Assembly: GCA_937128235.1 (NCBI GenBank) | Contig: CAKZMG010000227.1 | Location: 1 to 33,436, forward strand | Direction of reading: 5' to 3' | From: an uncultured Verrucomicrobiales bacterium | GTDB lineage: Bacteria > Verrucomicrobiota > Verrucomicrobiia > Verrucomicrobiales > Akkermansiaceae | DNA length: 33,436 nucleotides | Part shown: piece after piece, positions 17,514-27,179 of the stretch | Numbering within the stretch: the first letter of the stretch is position 1 | How the letters are laid out: each line of letters starts with the position of its first letter | Position numbers and translations under genes: made by a program | Notes under the pieces: model-generated | The model's input: only the letters and a program-made list of their open reading frames with translations | The model's database searches: none | What the model was told of the DNA's origin: nothing

Positions 17514-18320
17514 TTAGCGGCGATTATATTCCCGCATCGCTGTGGGAAGAAATGCGCGGAGAGCATTGATGCGGGTGGTGTCGAGTGGATGGGTGCGGAG
17601 GAACTCTGGTTGTGAGCCTCTTCCTTTTGTGCGGTTGTAATCCGCAAATCTCTGCCACATTGCTACGGCTTCGTTCGGATTATACCCAGCTTTCGCCATG
17701 TAGATGGTGCCTATTCTGTCTGCTTCTAGCTCCGCTTTACGTGAGTGGGGGAGAGCGAATCCAACTGTGGCTCCTGCTCCGTAGAGTGCTCCTAGCTTGG
17801 CTCTGTCTGCTCCACTGGTGCCGCCGCGTTTTGCGATCTGGTCCAGGATGAGTCCGCCGAGTGCAAGCCCGGTGGCTTGTGTCTTACGTGAGCCAGCGTG
17901 GTTGCGAGTGACGTGTGAAATCTCGTGACCTAGGACTGCTGCGAGCCCACCATCAGTCTTAGTGATAGGAAATAGTCCTGTATGCACGCCTACTTTACCT
18001 CCAGGAAGAGCGAAGGCATTTGGCGTGGGGTCTTCAAAGACGACAAATTCCCAGCGAGCACCAGGCATGTTGATGGTGCGTTTGAGTCTCGCAGCCACGC
18101 GTTGCATTTGTGCATTGTAGGTAGGATTTGTGGAAATGCGTTTTTTGCGCTTCATCGCCTCAAACTGCTGAACACCTTGCTGAAGGAGTGAGTTGCTTGC
18201 GCGAACGGTATTGATTTGTCCATTGTCATTCATGGCTGGTCCAGCGGTGGGAGCACAGCTAGAGAAATGAAATGTGAGGACCGTGACTGGAAGAATGAGT
18301 AGTTTCTTAAAATAATTCAT
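17514..18320 (-). CDS. M48-family metalloprotease lipoprotein
   Basis: Lipobox SSCAP; LGHEISHVTRNHAGSR (HExxH); ELEADRIGTIYMAKAGYNP. Confidence 0.92.
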   Translation of the reverse strand: MNYFKKLLILPVTVLTFHFSSCAPTAGPAMNDNGQINTVRASNSLLQQGVQQFEAMKRKKRISTNPTYNAQMQRVAARLKRTINMPGARWEFVVFEDPTPNAFALPGGKVGVHTGLFPITKTDGGLAAVLGHEISHVTRNHAGSRKTQATGLALGGLILDQIAKRGGTSGADRAKLGALYGAGATVGFALPHSRKAELEADRIGTIYMAKAGYNPNEAVAMWQRFADYNRTKGRGSQPEFLRTHPLDTTRINALRAFLPTAMREYNRR

Positions 18321-18376
18321 TGTCTTATTATGTACTCTGATTTTTGATATGGCAACTTTAGGTGTGATTTTATTGG

Positions 18377-19861
18377 TTAAGCTTCACCTAGGAATCTGCG
18401 CTTGAGATGCGCGAGATGGTAGTCTGGATTAGTGCCTTCGCCCGTGGCTTTTTTCATCAGGTCTTGTGGATGATAAATGGAGCCGTGTGCGTGGATGTTC
18501 TCACGCATCCAGCTAAGGAGCGGCGCGTAGTCTGCGCTGTCGAATGCTTGTCTAACAGATTCATCTTTCGTGGCGGTGTGGAATAGCTGTGAGGCGTTTA
18601 GATTTCCCAGTGAGTAGGTGGAGAAATATCCCATGCCTCCCATCGCCCAGTGAATGTCTTGAAGGCAGCCTTTGGTGTCACTCTCGGGCTGCATGCCGAA
18701 CATGCTCTGGAAATTTTCATTCCAGGCAGCTGGGATGTCTGCGATGGCGATTTCACCATTAAGGATTTTTCTTTCTAGTGCGAAGCGCAGTAGGATGTGG
18801 AGATCATAGGTGGCTTCATCTGCATCCACGCGGATGAGAGAGTACTTGGCTTGATTGATGGTCTGGAGAAATTCATCCACTGTCCAGTCACCCATCTGAG
18901 GGAAAAGTTCTTGGACTCTAGGGAACCACTTATTCCAAAAGCCGCGAGAGCGACCTACGTGGGCTTCCCAGAGGAGCGACTGTGACTCATGGATGCCTAG
19001 GGAAATGGAGTTTCCGCTAGGGAGCCCGTAGTCATCTGCGGGTAGTCCCTGCTCGTAGAGACCGTGTCCAGCCTCATGCATCACACCGAATAGTGAGGCG
19101 GTAAAGTCGTGCTCGTAGTAGCGAGTTGTTAGACGCACGTCTTGTGGTCCCAGTGTGGTGCAGAATGGGTGAGTGGTGGTGTCTATTCTTCCTCCATCGA
19201 AGTCGAACCCGATGGATTCCGCTACTTCTTGGTTGAGTTTCTGCTGTGCTTCGATGGGGAAATTTCCTTCCAGCTTGCGTGCGGGATTTGCTTGGGATTT
19301 CTCTACGGCTAGACGAGCGGTTTCGATGATTTTTGGTCTAAAGGTATCAAATATTTTAGCCACATCCGAAGTCTTGGCACCACGCTCGTAGCAACCGAGG
19401 AGTGCATCATAGGGCTCGTCCTCGTATCCCCAGAGTTCTGCTTTTTCCTTTGCTAGGCTAACTAACTTTTCTAAGTGTGGCGCGAATAAGTTAAACTCAT
19501 TTTTCTCACGAGCATCTGCCCATGCTGCCTTAGCTAGTGAGGTGGTCTGAGAGGCTCTTTCTACAAGTTCTTGTGGCAATTTGTTAGATTTATCAAACCC
19601 GTGTCTCCATTCGCGGAGGTTAGCTGATTCTGTTAGATTGTTAGATCCAGCTTGCTCAGCTGCTTCTAGCTTGGCTTGGAAATCCTTACCTGTAGCCATG
19701 GCATGAATTTTCCCTGAGAGATAGGAAAGTTGATCAGCTCTGTGAGCTAGTGCCTTTTTAGGGAGGTAAGTTTCCTGATCCCATCCTAGAGTGGAGGCGG
19801 TGCTGCCGAGGAGGGTGATTTCTTTATTGAGCGATACGAGTTCTTGGTAAGCGTTATTCAT
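18377..19861 (-). CDS. M32-family carboxypeptidase
   Basis: STLGWDQETYLP; VMHEAGHGLYEQG (HExxH); GIHESQSLLWE. Confidence 0.95.
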   Translation of the reverse strand: MNNAYQELVSLNKEITLLGSTASTLGWDQETYLPKKALAHRADQLSYLSGKIHAMATGKDFQAKLEAAEQAGSNNLTESANLREWRHGFDKSNKLPQELVERASQTTSLAKAAWADAREKNEFNLFAPHLEKLVSLAKEKAELWGYEDEPYDALLGCYERGAKTSDVAKIFDTFRPKIIETARLAVEKSQANPARKLEGNFPIEAQQKLNQEVAESIGFDFDGGRIDTTTHPFCTTLGPQDVRLTTRYYEHDFTASLFGVMHEAGHGLYEQGLPADDYGLPSGNSISLGIHESQSLLWEAHVGRSRGFWNKWFPRVQELFPQMGDWTVDEFLQTINQAKYSLIRVDADEATYDLHILLRFALERKILNGEIAIADIPAAWNENFQSMFGMQPESDTKGCLQDIHWAMGGMGYFSTYSLGNLNASQLFHTATKDESVRQAFDSADYAPLLSWMRENIHAHGSIYHPQDLMKKATGEGTNPDYHLAHLKRRFLGEA

Positions 19862-19924
19862 GCTTTAGTGAACTAACACGTTGAAATCATCGCCTCAAGT
19901 AAATAGATATGACCCTGCGCTTGA

Positions 19925-20836
19925 TCAGGAAGGATTCTTTCTCTGGAATTTCTGCGCAGCGTAGATAGAAATCAGAATCATTGGACCTCCAATGAGTAGA
20001 CCGATTCCTGGGGACTCGGATCTTAAGAAAGTAAGTGACTCAATGACTCCGCATAGCGGAATGAGAAATCTGTAACTAGCGAGTAGCGAAACTGGGTAAA
20101 TGGTGGAGAGGTGATTCCATAGAGCGAAGCCCATGGCGGATACAAAAGCGAGCCAGAGGGTGAGGTAGATGACGATGGGACTGAAGAGCTGATCGATCTC
20201 TGAGAGGGCTGGTAAGCCTAGGATGAATAGTCCTATTCCGCCAAAAAGTAAGGCGAAACCAGACCCCGCTTTCGAGCCCATGGTGGGTTTTATTTTACTG
20301 AAAATGATAATTCCGATGGAGCCAAATAAGGTGGACAGGAGGATGAATGCGGCACCGAGTAGCGGATCGCTCGCGCCACTTCCGGGGGAGTAAACTGCGA
20401 TAGCTACTCCAGTGAACCCAAAGATGACGGCTGCCCATTGAAGACGAGTCGGCCAGGCAGACTTGAGGATGAGAGGCGCTAGCATCATCCACCAGAAACT
20501 CCCAGAGCCAGCGAGCAGTGCAGCCAGACTGCCGCTAGAAACATAAACGCCGAGGTAGAAAAAGATGTATTGGAGTAAAGTTTGCCCCAAGGTGAACAGC
20601 ATGATGAGTCGCCAAGGAGTCCTTTTTAATTCTAGAAATGGCTGTTTCGCAGCACAGAGGAGACCAGTTCCCGCTATCATAAACCTTACCCCTGCGAACA
20701 TCCAGATAGAGAATAAGCCTATCTCTAGTCCCCGAGATTCCCAGTCTGCATAGACGGTCTTGATAGCAGGAAATGCACTGCCAAAAAGCATCGCGCAGAT
20801 CAGTGAGTAGAAGAGTGCTTTCAGGGGCGAGTTCAT
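19925..20836 (-). CDS. EamA/DMT-family transporter
   Basis: About ten hydrophobic segments; FGSAFPAIK, WAAVIFGFTGVAIAV typical of EamA. Confidence 0.85.
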   Translation of the reverse strand: MNSPLKALFYSLICAMLFGSAFPAIKTVYADWESRGLEIGLFSIWMFAGVRFMIAGTGLLCAAKQPFLELKRTPWRLIMLFTLGQTLLQYIFFYLGVYVSSGSLAALLAGSGSFWWMMLAPLILKSAWPTRLQWAAVIFGFTGVAIAVYSPGSGASDPLLGAAFILLSTLFGSIGIIIFSKIKPTMGSKAGSGFALLFGGIGLFILGLPALSEIDQLFSPIVIYLTLWLAFVSAMGFALWNHLSTIYPVSLLASYRFLIPLCGVIESLTFLRSESPGIGLLIGGPMILISIYAAQKFQRKNPS

Positions 20837-20856
20837 TGAGAGTGGATGATGAAAGC

Positions 20857-22335
20857 TTATTTCTTCTCGATAGCGATCATCGTGATGTCGTCCATTTGAT
20901 GGTAGCCGTTTACAAAGGTCTTAAGGTCCTTACTGAGCTCGGAGATGATGTGCTCAGCTCCACCTGGAGAAGATTTTATCAATGACTGAGCCATGCGTTG
21001 CTGCCCATATTCATCTTGCTGAGGGTTCATGGCTTCTGTCACGCCATCAGTGTAGAGTAGCAGGCTGTCTCCAGATTCAAGCTGGATGTCATGCATCTTG
21101 GTGACGCGTGAAAAGACATCACCATCATCAAGTCCTATCGCTAGTCCCGGAGGCTTGATCCATTCTAAATCTCCATTTTTTCTCACCAATGGAGCTTTGT
21201 CGTGACCCGCGCAGACGTGCTGGATGGTGCCGTCATTTTCATTTAAAATATACAGCGCGAGGCTGATGAACATGTCTTCTCTTATGTCTGCGTAGATTTG
21301 TTTGTTCACTCGGGACAGAGCTTCTAGCGGATCCTTTTCACGGGCTAATTCGCAGCGTAGAGCACTCCGGCACATTGCCATGAGGAGACCCGCAGCCACA
21401 CCTTTTCCAGTAACATCTGCTATGATAACGGCAGTCTTACCATGCTCAAGTGGGATGTAGTCGAAGTAGTCCCCACTGATGATGCGGGCGGGGGAGTTCG
21501 TCCCTAAAATGCGGTAGCCTGGGATGTCTGGGTCTGTGCTCGGAAGCAGGATGCTCTGCACGTCTCGGGCTATCCTCAGCTCGCTTTCAAATTTTCGTTT
21601 CTCGTTTGCTTCGTGATGGATTTTAGCATTCCCCAGCGCGAAGGCAGACTGTTCGCTCGCTGACTGGAAGAGTTTAAATTCACTTTCAGAAAATTTTCTG
21701 CTCGTATGATTTCTAGTAATAATAATTAAACCAATGTCACTACCACCATAACTCATGGGTGCGATGAGGGCGGAGATTTCTTCATCGAAATGGACGAAGG
21801 CATCTCGGAAGGCTTCATGGTTCTTCACATCTGGCACATGCTGAGCCACTCCACTACTGAGCACGCTGCCTAACATGCCTTCATCGGCAGGGATCTTGCT
21901 TAGACGAATCGCGCTCTTAATAGCTTGCGGATTTAATTTAGCCTTCTCTCTCACTTCCACTGGTAGTCCAATTAACTGCGGACACTGCTCACTCAAATGA
22001 GCGGGAATGAGATACCGTTTGCGCTTATCCAGTAGATAAATAGCACCTCCAACCGCATCAACAACGGTGACGAGACCATCCACTATTTCGCGGTGAAGTT
22101 TTCCCTCCGAATGGTCTTCTTCGATCGCCAGCCCTAGGGTGTGCAGGAAAGCGAACATCCGATTTTCTTCTCCCTCTAACAGCTCTTTCTCATTCTTAGT
22201 CTTTTGAAGTGTCTGGCGAGTCTGACGCCATAGCCAGTAGAGATACAGGATCACAAAAACTCCAAAGAAGCTAATGAGGAAACTCGTCAGAGAAGGTACT
22301 GAATACAGCAGGATGGAATGATAGGCGATAGTCAT
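20857..22335 (-). CDS. Membrane-anchored GAF + PP2C/SpoIIE Ser/Thr phosphatase
   Basis: N-terminal TM; GAF-like region; ARDVQSILLP, ISGDYFDYIPL, VIADVTGKGVAAGLLM, LLLYTDGVTEAMN. Confidence 0.92.
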   Translation of the reverse strand: MTIAYHSILLYSVPSLTSFLISFFGVFVILYLYWLWRQTRQTLQKTKNEKELLEGEENRMFAFLHTLGLAIEEDHSEGKLHREIVDGLVTVVDAVGGAIYLLDKRKRYLIPAHLSEQCPQLIGLPVEVREKAKLNPQAIKSAIRLSKIPADEGMLGSVLSSGVAQHVPDVKNHEAFRDAFVHFDEEISALIAPMSYGGSDIGLIIITRNHTSRKFSESEFKLFQSASEQSAFALGNAKIHHEANEKRKFESELRIARDVQSILLPSTDPDIPGYRILGTNSPARIISGDYFDYIPLEHGKTAVIIADVTGKGVAAGLLMAMCRSALRCELAREKDPLEALSRVNKQIYADIREDMFISLALYILNENDGTIQHVCAGHDKAPLVRKNGDLEWIKPPGLAIGLDDGDVFSRVTKMHDIQLESGDSLLLYTDGVTEAMNPQQDEYGQQRMAQSLIKSSPGGAEHIISELSKDLKTFVNGYHQMDDITMIAIEKK

Positions 22336-22388
22336 TTAAACAGTTTCATTTTCTATCGCTCTAGTCCTGAATTGTGTCAAAAGCTTGG

Positions 22389-22964
22389 CTATGAACCCTG
22401 CTTGCCTTGTTGGATTCTGTTTTCTAGCTCGGCTTCGAGCACGTCTAGAACCGTGGAAAATTTCTCGTCATTACTCTCGTCCGCTTCACAGAGTAGCTTG
22501 TGAGCATCGAACACATGCTGAGTCCGGTCCACCGCATCATTCTCTGAGCACTCTTGTAATGACTCACGTATGTCTGAAATGTTAGCCTGCCAGTCTGCGT
22601 CTATTGGCTCAATTTCTAGTAGCATGCTGAGCCCGAGATCTTCTAGTGAGTTTCTATTTTTGTCACTAGCACCAGTGACCTGAAGGACGCCATCAGGTAG
22701 CTTAGCTAGCCGCATCGCGATGCCTGCCATTGTTCCCATAAAAGTGGAGTCCATTCCTGTGCATAGTTCCAAATCCACCACCACTCGGTGTCTTCCAGCT
22801 GTGACTTGAGCCTCAGCCCAGTGCTTCATCTGGGGGCTGTTTGCAAATGAGCCTTTGCCCACACATCGGATCCACGAGAAACCGTCGAATTTTCCGACCA
22901 GAATTTGATTTTTAGTGCTCACTGCTTTGCTAAGCTGGTGTTCGTTTAGAGTTGTCCGAATCAT
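22389..22964 (-). CDS. STAS-domain (anti-sigma-factor antagonist-like) protein
   Basis: HRVVVDLELCTGMDSTFMGTMAGIAMRL resembles the STAS core with the conserved Ser region; directly upstream of the SpoIIE phosphatase on the same strand. Confidence 0.75.
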   Translation of the reverse strand: MIRTTLNEHQLSKAVSTKNQILVGKFDGFSWIRCVGKGSFANSPQMKHWAEAQVTAGRHRVVVDLELCTGMDSTFMGTMAGIAMRLAKLPDGVLQVTGASDKNRNSLEDLGLSMLLEIEPIDADWQANISDIRESLQECSENDAVDRTQHVFDAHKLLCEADESNDEKFSTVLDVLEAELENRIQQGKQGS

Positions 22965-23091
22965 AACCTCACAATCCGTATCGTCAATGATGAAAGGAGA
23001 TAATTTACGATAAAAAATGTCTCCTAATCATCACTAGCCATTTAGACGGATAGCGGTGAAAATTAGTCACATTTTTATGTAGAAAGTGAGC

Positions 23092-23889
23092 CTAAAAACG
23101 GTATTCGATCGAAGTGATGAATCTCAGATCATTGTGTTTTCTTCCAGCAGCAGGTGAGGATTCATATTGATCTTGGATGAAGAGCTTGAGCGAGATCCTA
23201 TCTGAGAGGATAGTTTCAATGCCCACCTCTCCGTAAATCCAAAAATTTTCCATTTGATCTACAGGAGAGAAAATAGAGAAATTTTCATACAGGCGGGTCT
23301 TCTCGTTTAATTTAAATTCTGAATGTACGCCTGCGTAGAAATTCATACTTTCAGAGCGATCATTGCTTATTTTCTGGCTTGAAAATCCAATGCCTACTTC
23401 GGGAGCGAGCCATATGTTTTCCTCTTTGATAAGAAACATGCCTTCGAGTAGAGTGGCTCCCATCCTGTGGGAGATGTCCGCGAGTTCATCCTTGCGGTAG
23501 TCCATTCTGATGCCGGTATAGTAGTCACTGCTGTTGACTCTTTTCCATGATGCGCTGGCGAGAATTTCATCTTTGCTGAGATTTCCGCTGTCCTTTCCAT
23601 ATGCATAGGAGAGCCTTGCGAAGTATTCGTTTTGACCACGTTTTTTATCTAAAGTAAAGCCTGCTGTAATCAGTGAATTTTCGCTATTTCCTTGTGAGAT
23701 GCTGGCTCCAAAATGCACGGTGCTTTTCCAGCCATGTTCCTGAAGCAATGTCCAGATTTTGAGGGGATTTGTGTGCTGCTTGGCTTTCTCCACAGAGTCT
23801 AAACCAGAGACAGCAGTCACTGCAGCGTGGGCTGATGAGGCGATTAGACTTATATTGGCAAAGAGGCAAAGCTGGTGGAATTTCCGCAT
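23092..23889 (-). CDS. DUF481 (YdiY-like) outer-membrane beta-barrel protein
   Basis: Signal peptide; GASISQGNSENSLITAGFTLDKKRGQNEYFARLSYAYGKDSG; alternating beta strands ending FITSIEYRF. Confidence 0.75.
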   Translation of the reverse strand: MRKFHQLCLFANISLIASSAHAAVTAVSGLDSVEKAKQHTNPLKIWTLLQEHGWKSTVHFGASISQGNSENSLITAGFTLDKKRGQNEYFARLSYAYGKDSGNLSKDEILASASWKRVNSSDYYTGIRMDYRKDELADISHRMGATLLEGMFLIKEENIWLAPEVGIGFSSQKISNDRSESMNFYAGVHSEFKLNEKTRLYENFSIFSPVDQMENFWIYGEVGIETILSDRISLKLFIQDQYESSPAAGRKHNDLRFITSIEYRF

Positions 23890-24160
23890 GTGTCTTCTTT
23901 ACATGAAATGGGCGGTTGTTTGAATGTAAAAATGCTACGAATGAGTAATGATATGATCTGTTATGAGTGTTTTTATGTTAACTATTTCTACTTATAAGTT
24001 AAGGTTTCTTAAGTAATGAGTATTTTTTTGTAGAGGTTTTATTCTCTGGAATAGCTTAAAATAGAAGAGTTCATTGCATAATATAAATTATGATTAAATA
24101 ATGTGTTGCGTAGATGATGATATTTATTGTATATGCTAATCTCTAATCGCAAAAAATATT

Positions 24161-24838
24161 ATGATCAAAATGAGAATTCAAAAAATGAGAGTGTTAGTGG
24201 CGTGTCTGATAGCATCAGCAATGCCTCTGGGTCTAACAAATTGTGGAGCCACAGCTGAGTCGATCGGTGGAGTAGGCACGCGGTCTGCAGTAGGGAATAT
24301 TGGCTTTGATTCCAAGGAAAGACGAATTTTAGGACAAGCACGCGGAGTAGGAACCGCAGTGGGTGCTGGCTTAGGCTATCTCATAGCGAAAAAAACTGGT
24401 CATAATAGACTAGCTGGAGCAGGTCTCGGAGCACTTCTAGGTGGTGCGCTTGGTGACCAGGTAGGTAAGAACCAGGCTAACAATGCTAAGAGGAAGAGAC
24501 TCTCTAACCAAAATCTTCGTGGCATGATCGCAGCGGCTAAAGAGAATAACAGAAAGTTAGCAGCATACAACCGTAGAGTAGATAGAAGGATCGCTGAATT
24601 GAGATCTAAGAGCAGAGCGGAGAGAGGGCGACTAGCTAGGTCGGAGAGAAAGTCTGTTGATAGTGCTATTAAGCAGACTGATAGCCTCATTAAGTCTAGA
24701 CAAGTTACCGCTGCTAAACTTCATGGTTCAGATAAAGCAATGTTAGCGAGAGAAATCCGCATTGCACAAAATCACCGAGCGACACTAGCCAAGCAGAGAC
24801 AAACTTTAGTAGGTTACGAGTCACTAGCTTCTAACTAG
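24161..24838 (+). CDS. Glycine-zipper lipoprotein with charged helical C-terminus
   Basis: Signal ending LTNCGA; GTAVGAGLGYLIAKKTGHNRLAGAGLGALLGGALGDQVG; internal start codons possible. Confidence 0.8.
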   Translation: MIKMRIQKMRVLVACLIASAMPLGLTNCGATAESIGGVGTRSAVGNIGFDSKERRILGQARGVGTAVGAGLGYLIAKKTGHNRLAGAGLGALLGGALGDQVGKNQANNAKRKRLSNQNLRGMIAAAKENNRKLAAYNRRVDRRIAELRSKSRAERGRLARSERKSVDSAIKQTDSLIKSRQVTAAKLHGSDKAMLAREIRIAQNHRATLAKQRQTLVGYESLASN

Positions 24839-24874
24839 TTTTTAACATAAACAATCTAACAACATACTGAAAAA

Positions 24875-25033
24875 ATGAAGAAACTAATCACATTACTAAG
24901 TCTCGTAGGCAGCATCTTTGCCATTAATTCGTGTGCATATCATGAGACAATGAACGAGAGAAACGCAGAAGGCGTAAGGCTTCAAAACGAACTTAATCTA
25001 GAAGTAGAAAAAGGGCGTAAACTACAAAGATAG
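24875..25033 (+). CDS. Small lipoprotein, 52 aa
   Basis: MKKLITLLSLVGSIFAINSCAYHETMNERNAEGVRLQNELNLEVEKGRKLQR; missed by the ORF track. Confidence 0.7.
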   Translation: MKKLITLLSLVGSIFAINSCAYHETMNERNAEGVRLQNELNLEVEKGRKLQR

Positions 25034-25045
25034 ATCTAAACAATG

Positions 25046-25153
25046 GAGTAGGTTAGGCTGAAATTTACTGATAGCGATAGATTCACGAATAGTAAATCAT
25101 TGCTGTCAGCTGAAAGGAGTGCTAACCTTACAAAGGTAAATACTAACCTACTC
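25046..25153 (+). promoter_or_regulatory. Possible structured 5' leader bounded by an 11-bp inverted repeat
   Basis: GAGTAGGTTAG (25046-25056) and CTAACCTACTC (25143-25153, 6 nt before the ATG at 25160), with inner pairings such as TTTACT/AGTAAA and ACCTT-ACA-AAGGT. Confidence 0.4.
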
Positions 25154-25159
25154 TATAAA

Positions 25160-25996
25160 ATGAACTCTATGAAAAATAAATTATTCCAACTACCTGTTCT
25201 GGCATTCTCATTACTTTGCCTAAGCAACTCACTTAACGCACAGAAACCAAAGTTTAATCCTCACGAGGATGTGCGAGATGCAGGTATGGTCACACCGACA
25301 GTGATTGATAAAATGATCGCCGTGAACCAAGTCCTCGGGAAAGGTAAGGTGGACTGGAAATCAGTAGGTCGTAATTATTTCAACTACATGGATAGAAATA
25401 ATTACAAGGATGAGAACGTGATGGTGCCTGTAATGATAGGCATGAGAATGAGTGATGGCGTGCTGTCTATCATGGCGAGAGACGTTGAGCTGCTTAATAA
25501 ATCTGCAGCAGATATTGAGCTATTAGCAAAAAAAATAGGAGCATCAGCAGGGACATTCAAACGTGCAAATAAAGTAAAAACCTACGCGAACAAGAAAGAC
25601 TGGAACCGAGTTTTTCTGGAGCTTGGATTTCTGCAGAAAGATGTGCTAGGAACACTGGCTAAAAAAGAACTTAAAAACAGACGAGTTATTCTCATTGCAT
25701 CAGGATGGCTGGAAGGCGCACACATGATGACTAGTGTGATCCAGAAAGAATACAGTGCAGACACAGCAGCTCTCCTAAGGGAGCCAATGCTCGTGAAGCA
25801 AATGATCAAAGAAATAGAAGCACTGGACGCGACCACTCAGAAGGACATTGTGATAAAAAGCATGTTAGGAACATTAAAGAAAATTTATCCAATGGTGAAT
25901 GTGCCACTCCACGGAAGTGTCACTAAAGAAAATGTTACTCAAATCCATGAAGCTACATCCGCATTTAGGAAGCTAGCGATTGCGAATAAGCGATAG
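25160..25996 (+). CDS. Secreted protein of unknown function
   Basis: Preferred start MNSMKNKLFQLPVLAFSLLCLSNSLNAQ gives a clean signal peptide; the ORF-track start at 25100 adds a non-signal extension. Confidence 0.75.
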   Translation: MNSMKNKLFQLPVLAFSLLCLSNSLNAQKPKFNPHEDVRDAGMVTPTVIDKMIAVNQVLGKGKVDWKSVGRNYFNYMDRNNYKDENVMVPVMIGMRMSDGVLSIMARDVELLNKSAADIELLAKKIGASAGTFKRANKVKTYANKKDWNRVFLELGFLQKDVLGTLAKKELKNRRVILIASGWLEGAHMMTSVIQKEYSADTAALLREPMLVKQMIKEIEALDATTQKDIVIKSMLGTLKKIYPMVNVPLHGSVTKENVTQIHEATSAFRKLAIANKR

Positions 25997-26063
25997 ACTA
26001 TTTCAATAAAAAATAGAAACCAACCCAAGAAATACCGCCCACATAACAACCAAATAAGTAATT

Positions 26064-26564
26064 ATGATAAAAAAGATACTAACAACAATGATGGCTTGCA
26101 CATTTGTATTCAGCAGTACAGCGAATGCGCAAGATCCGGTTAAGTCAACTGATGATGCATACAGCATGGGAGTTTACTACAAGGACAGAGATTACAAGAT
26201 GGTCCCTTCCATTGACGGCGTCGATGGAACAGGTGCTAAGATTTCTTTTCTCGTTCCTATTACCAAGGGGATCGATTACGTGTTCCTAGCGGGGCGTGAT
26301 GAATACATCAAAGATCTCGATATTTACATCTATGATGAGACAAACGCTCTTATCCTAAAAGATCGTAGATCTAGCTCACGCGCAGGTGTGAAGTTTAGAG
26401 CATCTTACACAGGAACTGTTAGAGTGATTCTTCATGTTGCCAGAGCTAATGGTCTCGGTGCATGGTCTGTTATCGTAGGTCGTAGAGGCGGCGGTGAAAG
26501 ACTAGATCCAGTAGATCCTAATGCAGGTGCAGGAGCTGCTCCAGCACAAGATAATGGTCAGTAA
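26064..26564 (+). CDS. Secreted protein, possible PPC-like beta-sandwich
   Basis: Signal MIKKILTTMMACTFVFSSTANAQ; DYVFLAGRDEYIKDLDIYIYDETN...FRASYTGTVRVILHVARANGLGAWSVIVG. Confidence 0.7.
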   Translation: MIKKILTTMMACTFVFSSTANAQDPVKSTDDAYSMGVYYKDRDYKMVPSIDGVDGTGAKISFLVPITKGIDYVFLAGRDEYIKDLDIYIYDETNALILKDRRSSSRAGVKFRASYTGTVRVILHVARANGLGAWSVIVGRRGGGERLDPVDPNAGAGAAPAQDNGQ

Positions 26565-26618
26565 TCAAAATAACAAAAATTAGAACCAATTATTAACGAA
26601 TCATTAACCAAATAAATT

Positions 26619-26825
26619 ATGAAAAAGACATTAACAGTAACTTTACTAGTAGCTACCGCAGCTATCTTCTCGTCATGCACACCGGCACCCGTCCACGTGC
26701 AGGATATTAGCATTGTGAAAGTTCCACCTAAAGCGAAGCCAAAGCCAAAGCCGAAACCAAGAAAGGTGTATGTGAAGCCTAAGCCAGTTGATAGAGCTGA
26801 AGACTTTAGAGCAATTTCTCACTAA
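26619..26825 (+). CDS. Small Pro/Lys-rich lipoprotein
   Basis: MKKTLTVTLLVATAAIFSSCTPAPVHV...PPKAKPKPKPKPRKVYVKPKP. Confidence 0.75.
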   Translation: MKKTLTVTLLVATAAIFSSCTPAPVHVQDISIVKVPPKAKPKPKPKPRKVYVKPKPVDRAEDFRAISH

Positions 26826-26838
26826 ACTTACTCAAACG

Positions 26839-27027
26839 ATGAAGCTAAAATTAACCTTACTTGGCTGCGCGAGTGTCATTATGGCATCATGTGCCACAGA
26901 GCCAACAACCGTATATAAGACAAAGACTACAGTCTATGTTCAAGATACGAAGACAGAGAAAAACAAGGTGATAGGGGTAAAGAAAGGGCAGACTATGGTC
27001 GTGCCTAATGCTTATTATACTCAGTAA
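26839..27027 (+). CDS. Small lipoprotein, 62 aa
   Basis: MKLKLTLLGCASVIMASCATEPTTVYKTKTTVYVQ; start at 26839 preferred over 26788. Confidence 0.75.
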   Translation: MKLKLTLLGCASVIMASCATEPTTVYKTKTTVYVQDTKTEKNKVIGVKKGQTMVVPNAYYTQ

Positions 27028-27043
27028 ACTTGTTTCGGCATCA

Positions 27044-27076
27044 TCAGGGACTCGCAGTGTGAGTCCCTGATTTTTC
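27044..27076 (+). terminator. Rho-independent terminator
   Basis: TCAGGGACTC-GCAGTGT-GAGTCCCTGA + TTTTT. Confidence 0.92.
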
Positions 27077-27083
27077 AAAGTTT

Positions 27084-27120
27084 AATCCAGGATTTTACCT
27101 TTAAAATTCTGGATTTTGCT
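27084..27120 (+). terminator. Second hairpin directly after the first terminator
   Basis: AATCCAGGATTTT (27084-27096) pairs with AAAATTCTGGATT (27103-27115), one G.U, followed by a T-rich stretch. Confidence 0.55.
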
Positions 27121-27179
27121 TTTTGGGTTTATAAAAACTGGAAAACCATCCATATTCTAGTTAAATCATGTTGTAACAA

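Noticed and set aside
25100-25159. N-terminal extension MLSAERSANLTKVNTNLLYK of the 25100 ORF
   Set aside because: Falls inside the structured leader and precedes a normal signal peptide starting at 25160.
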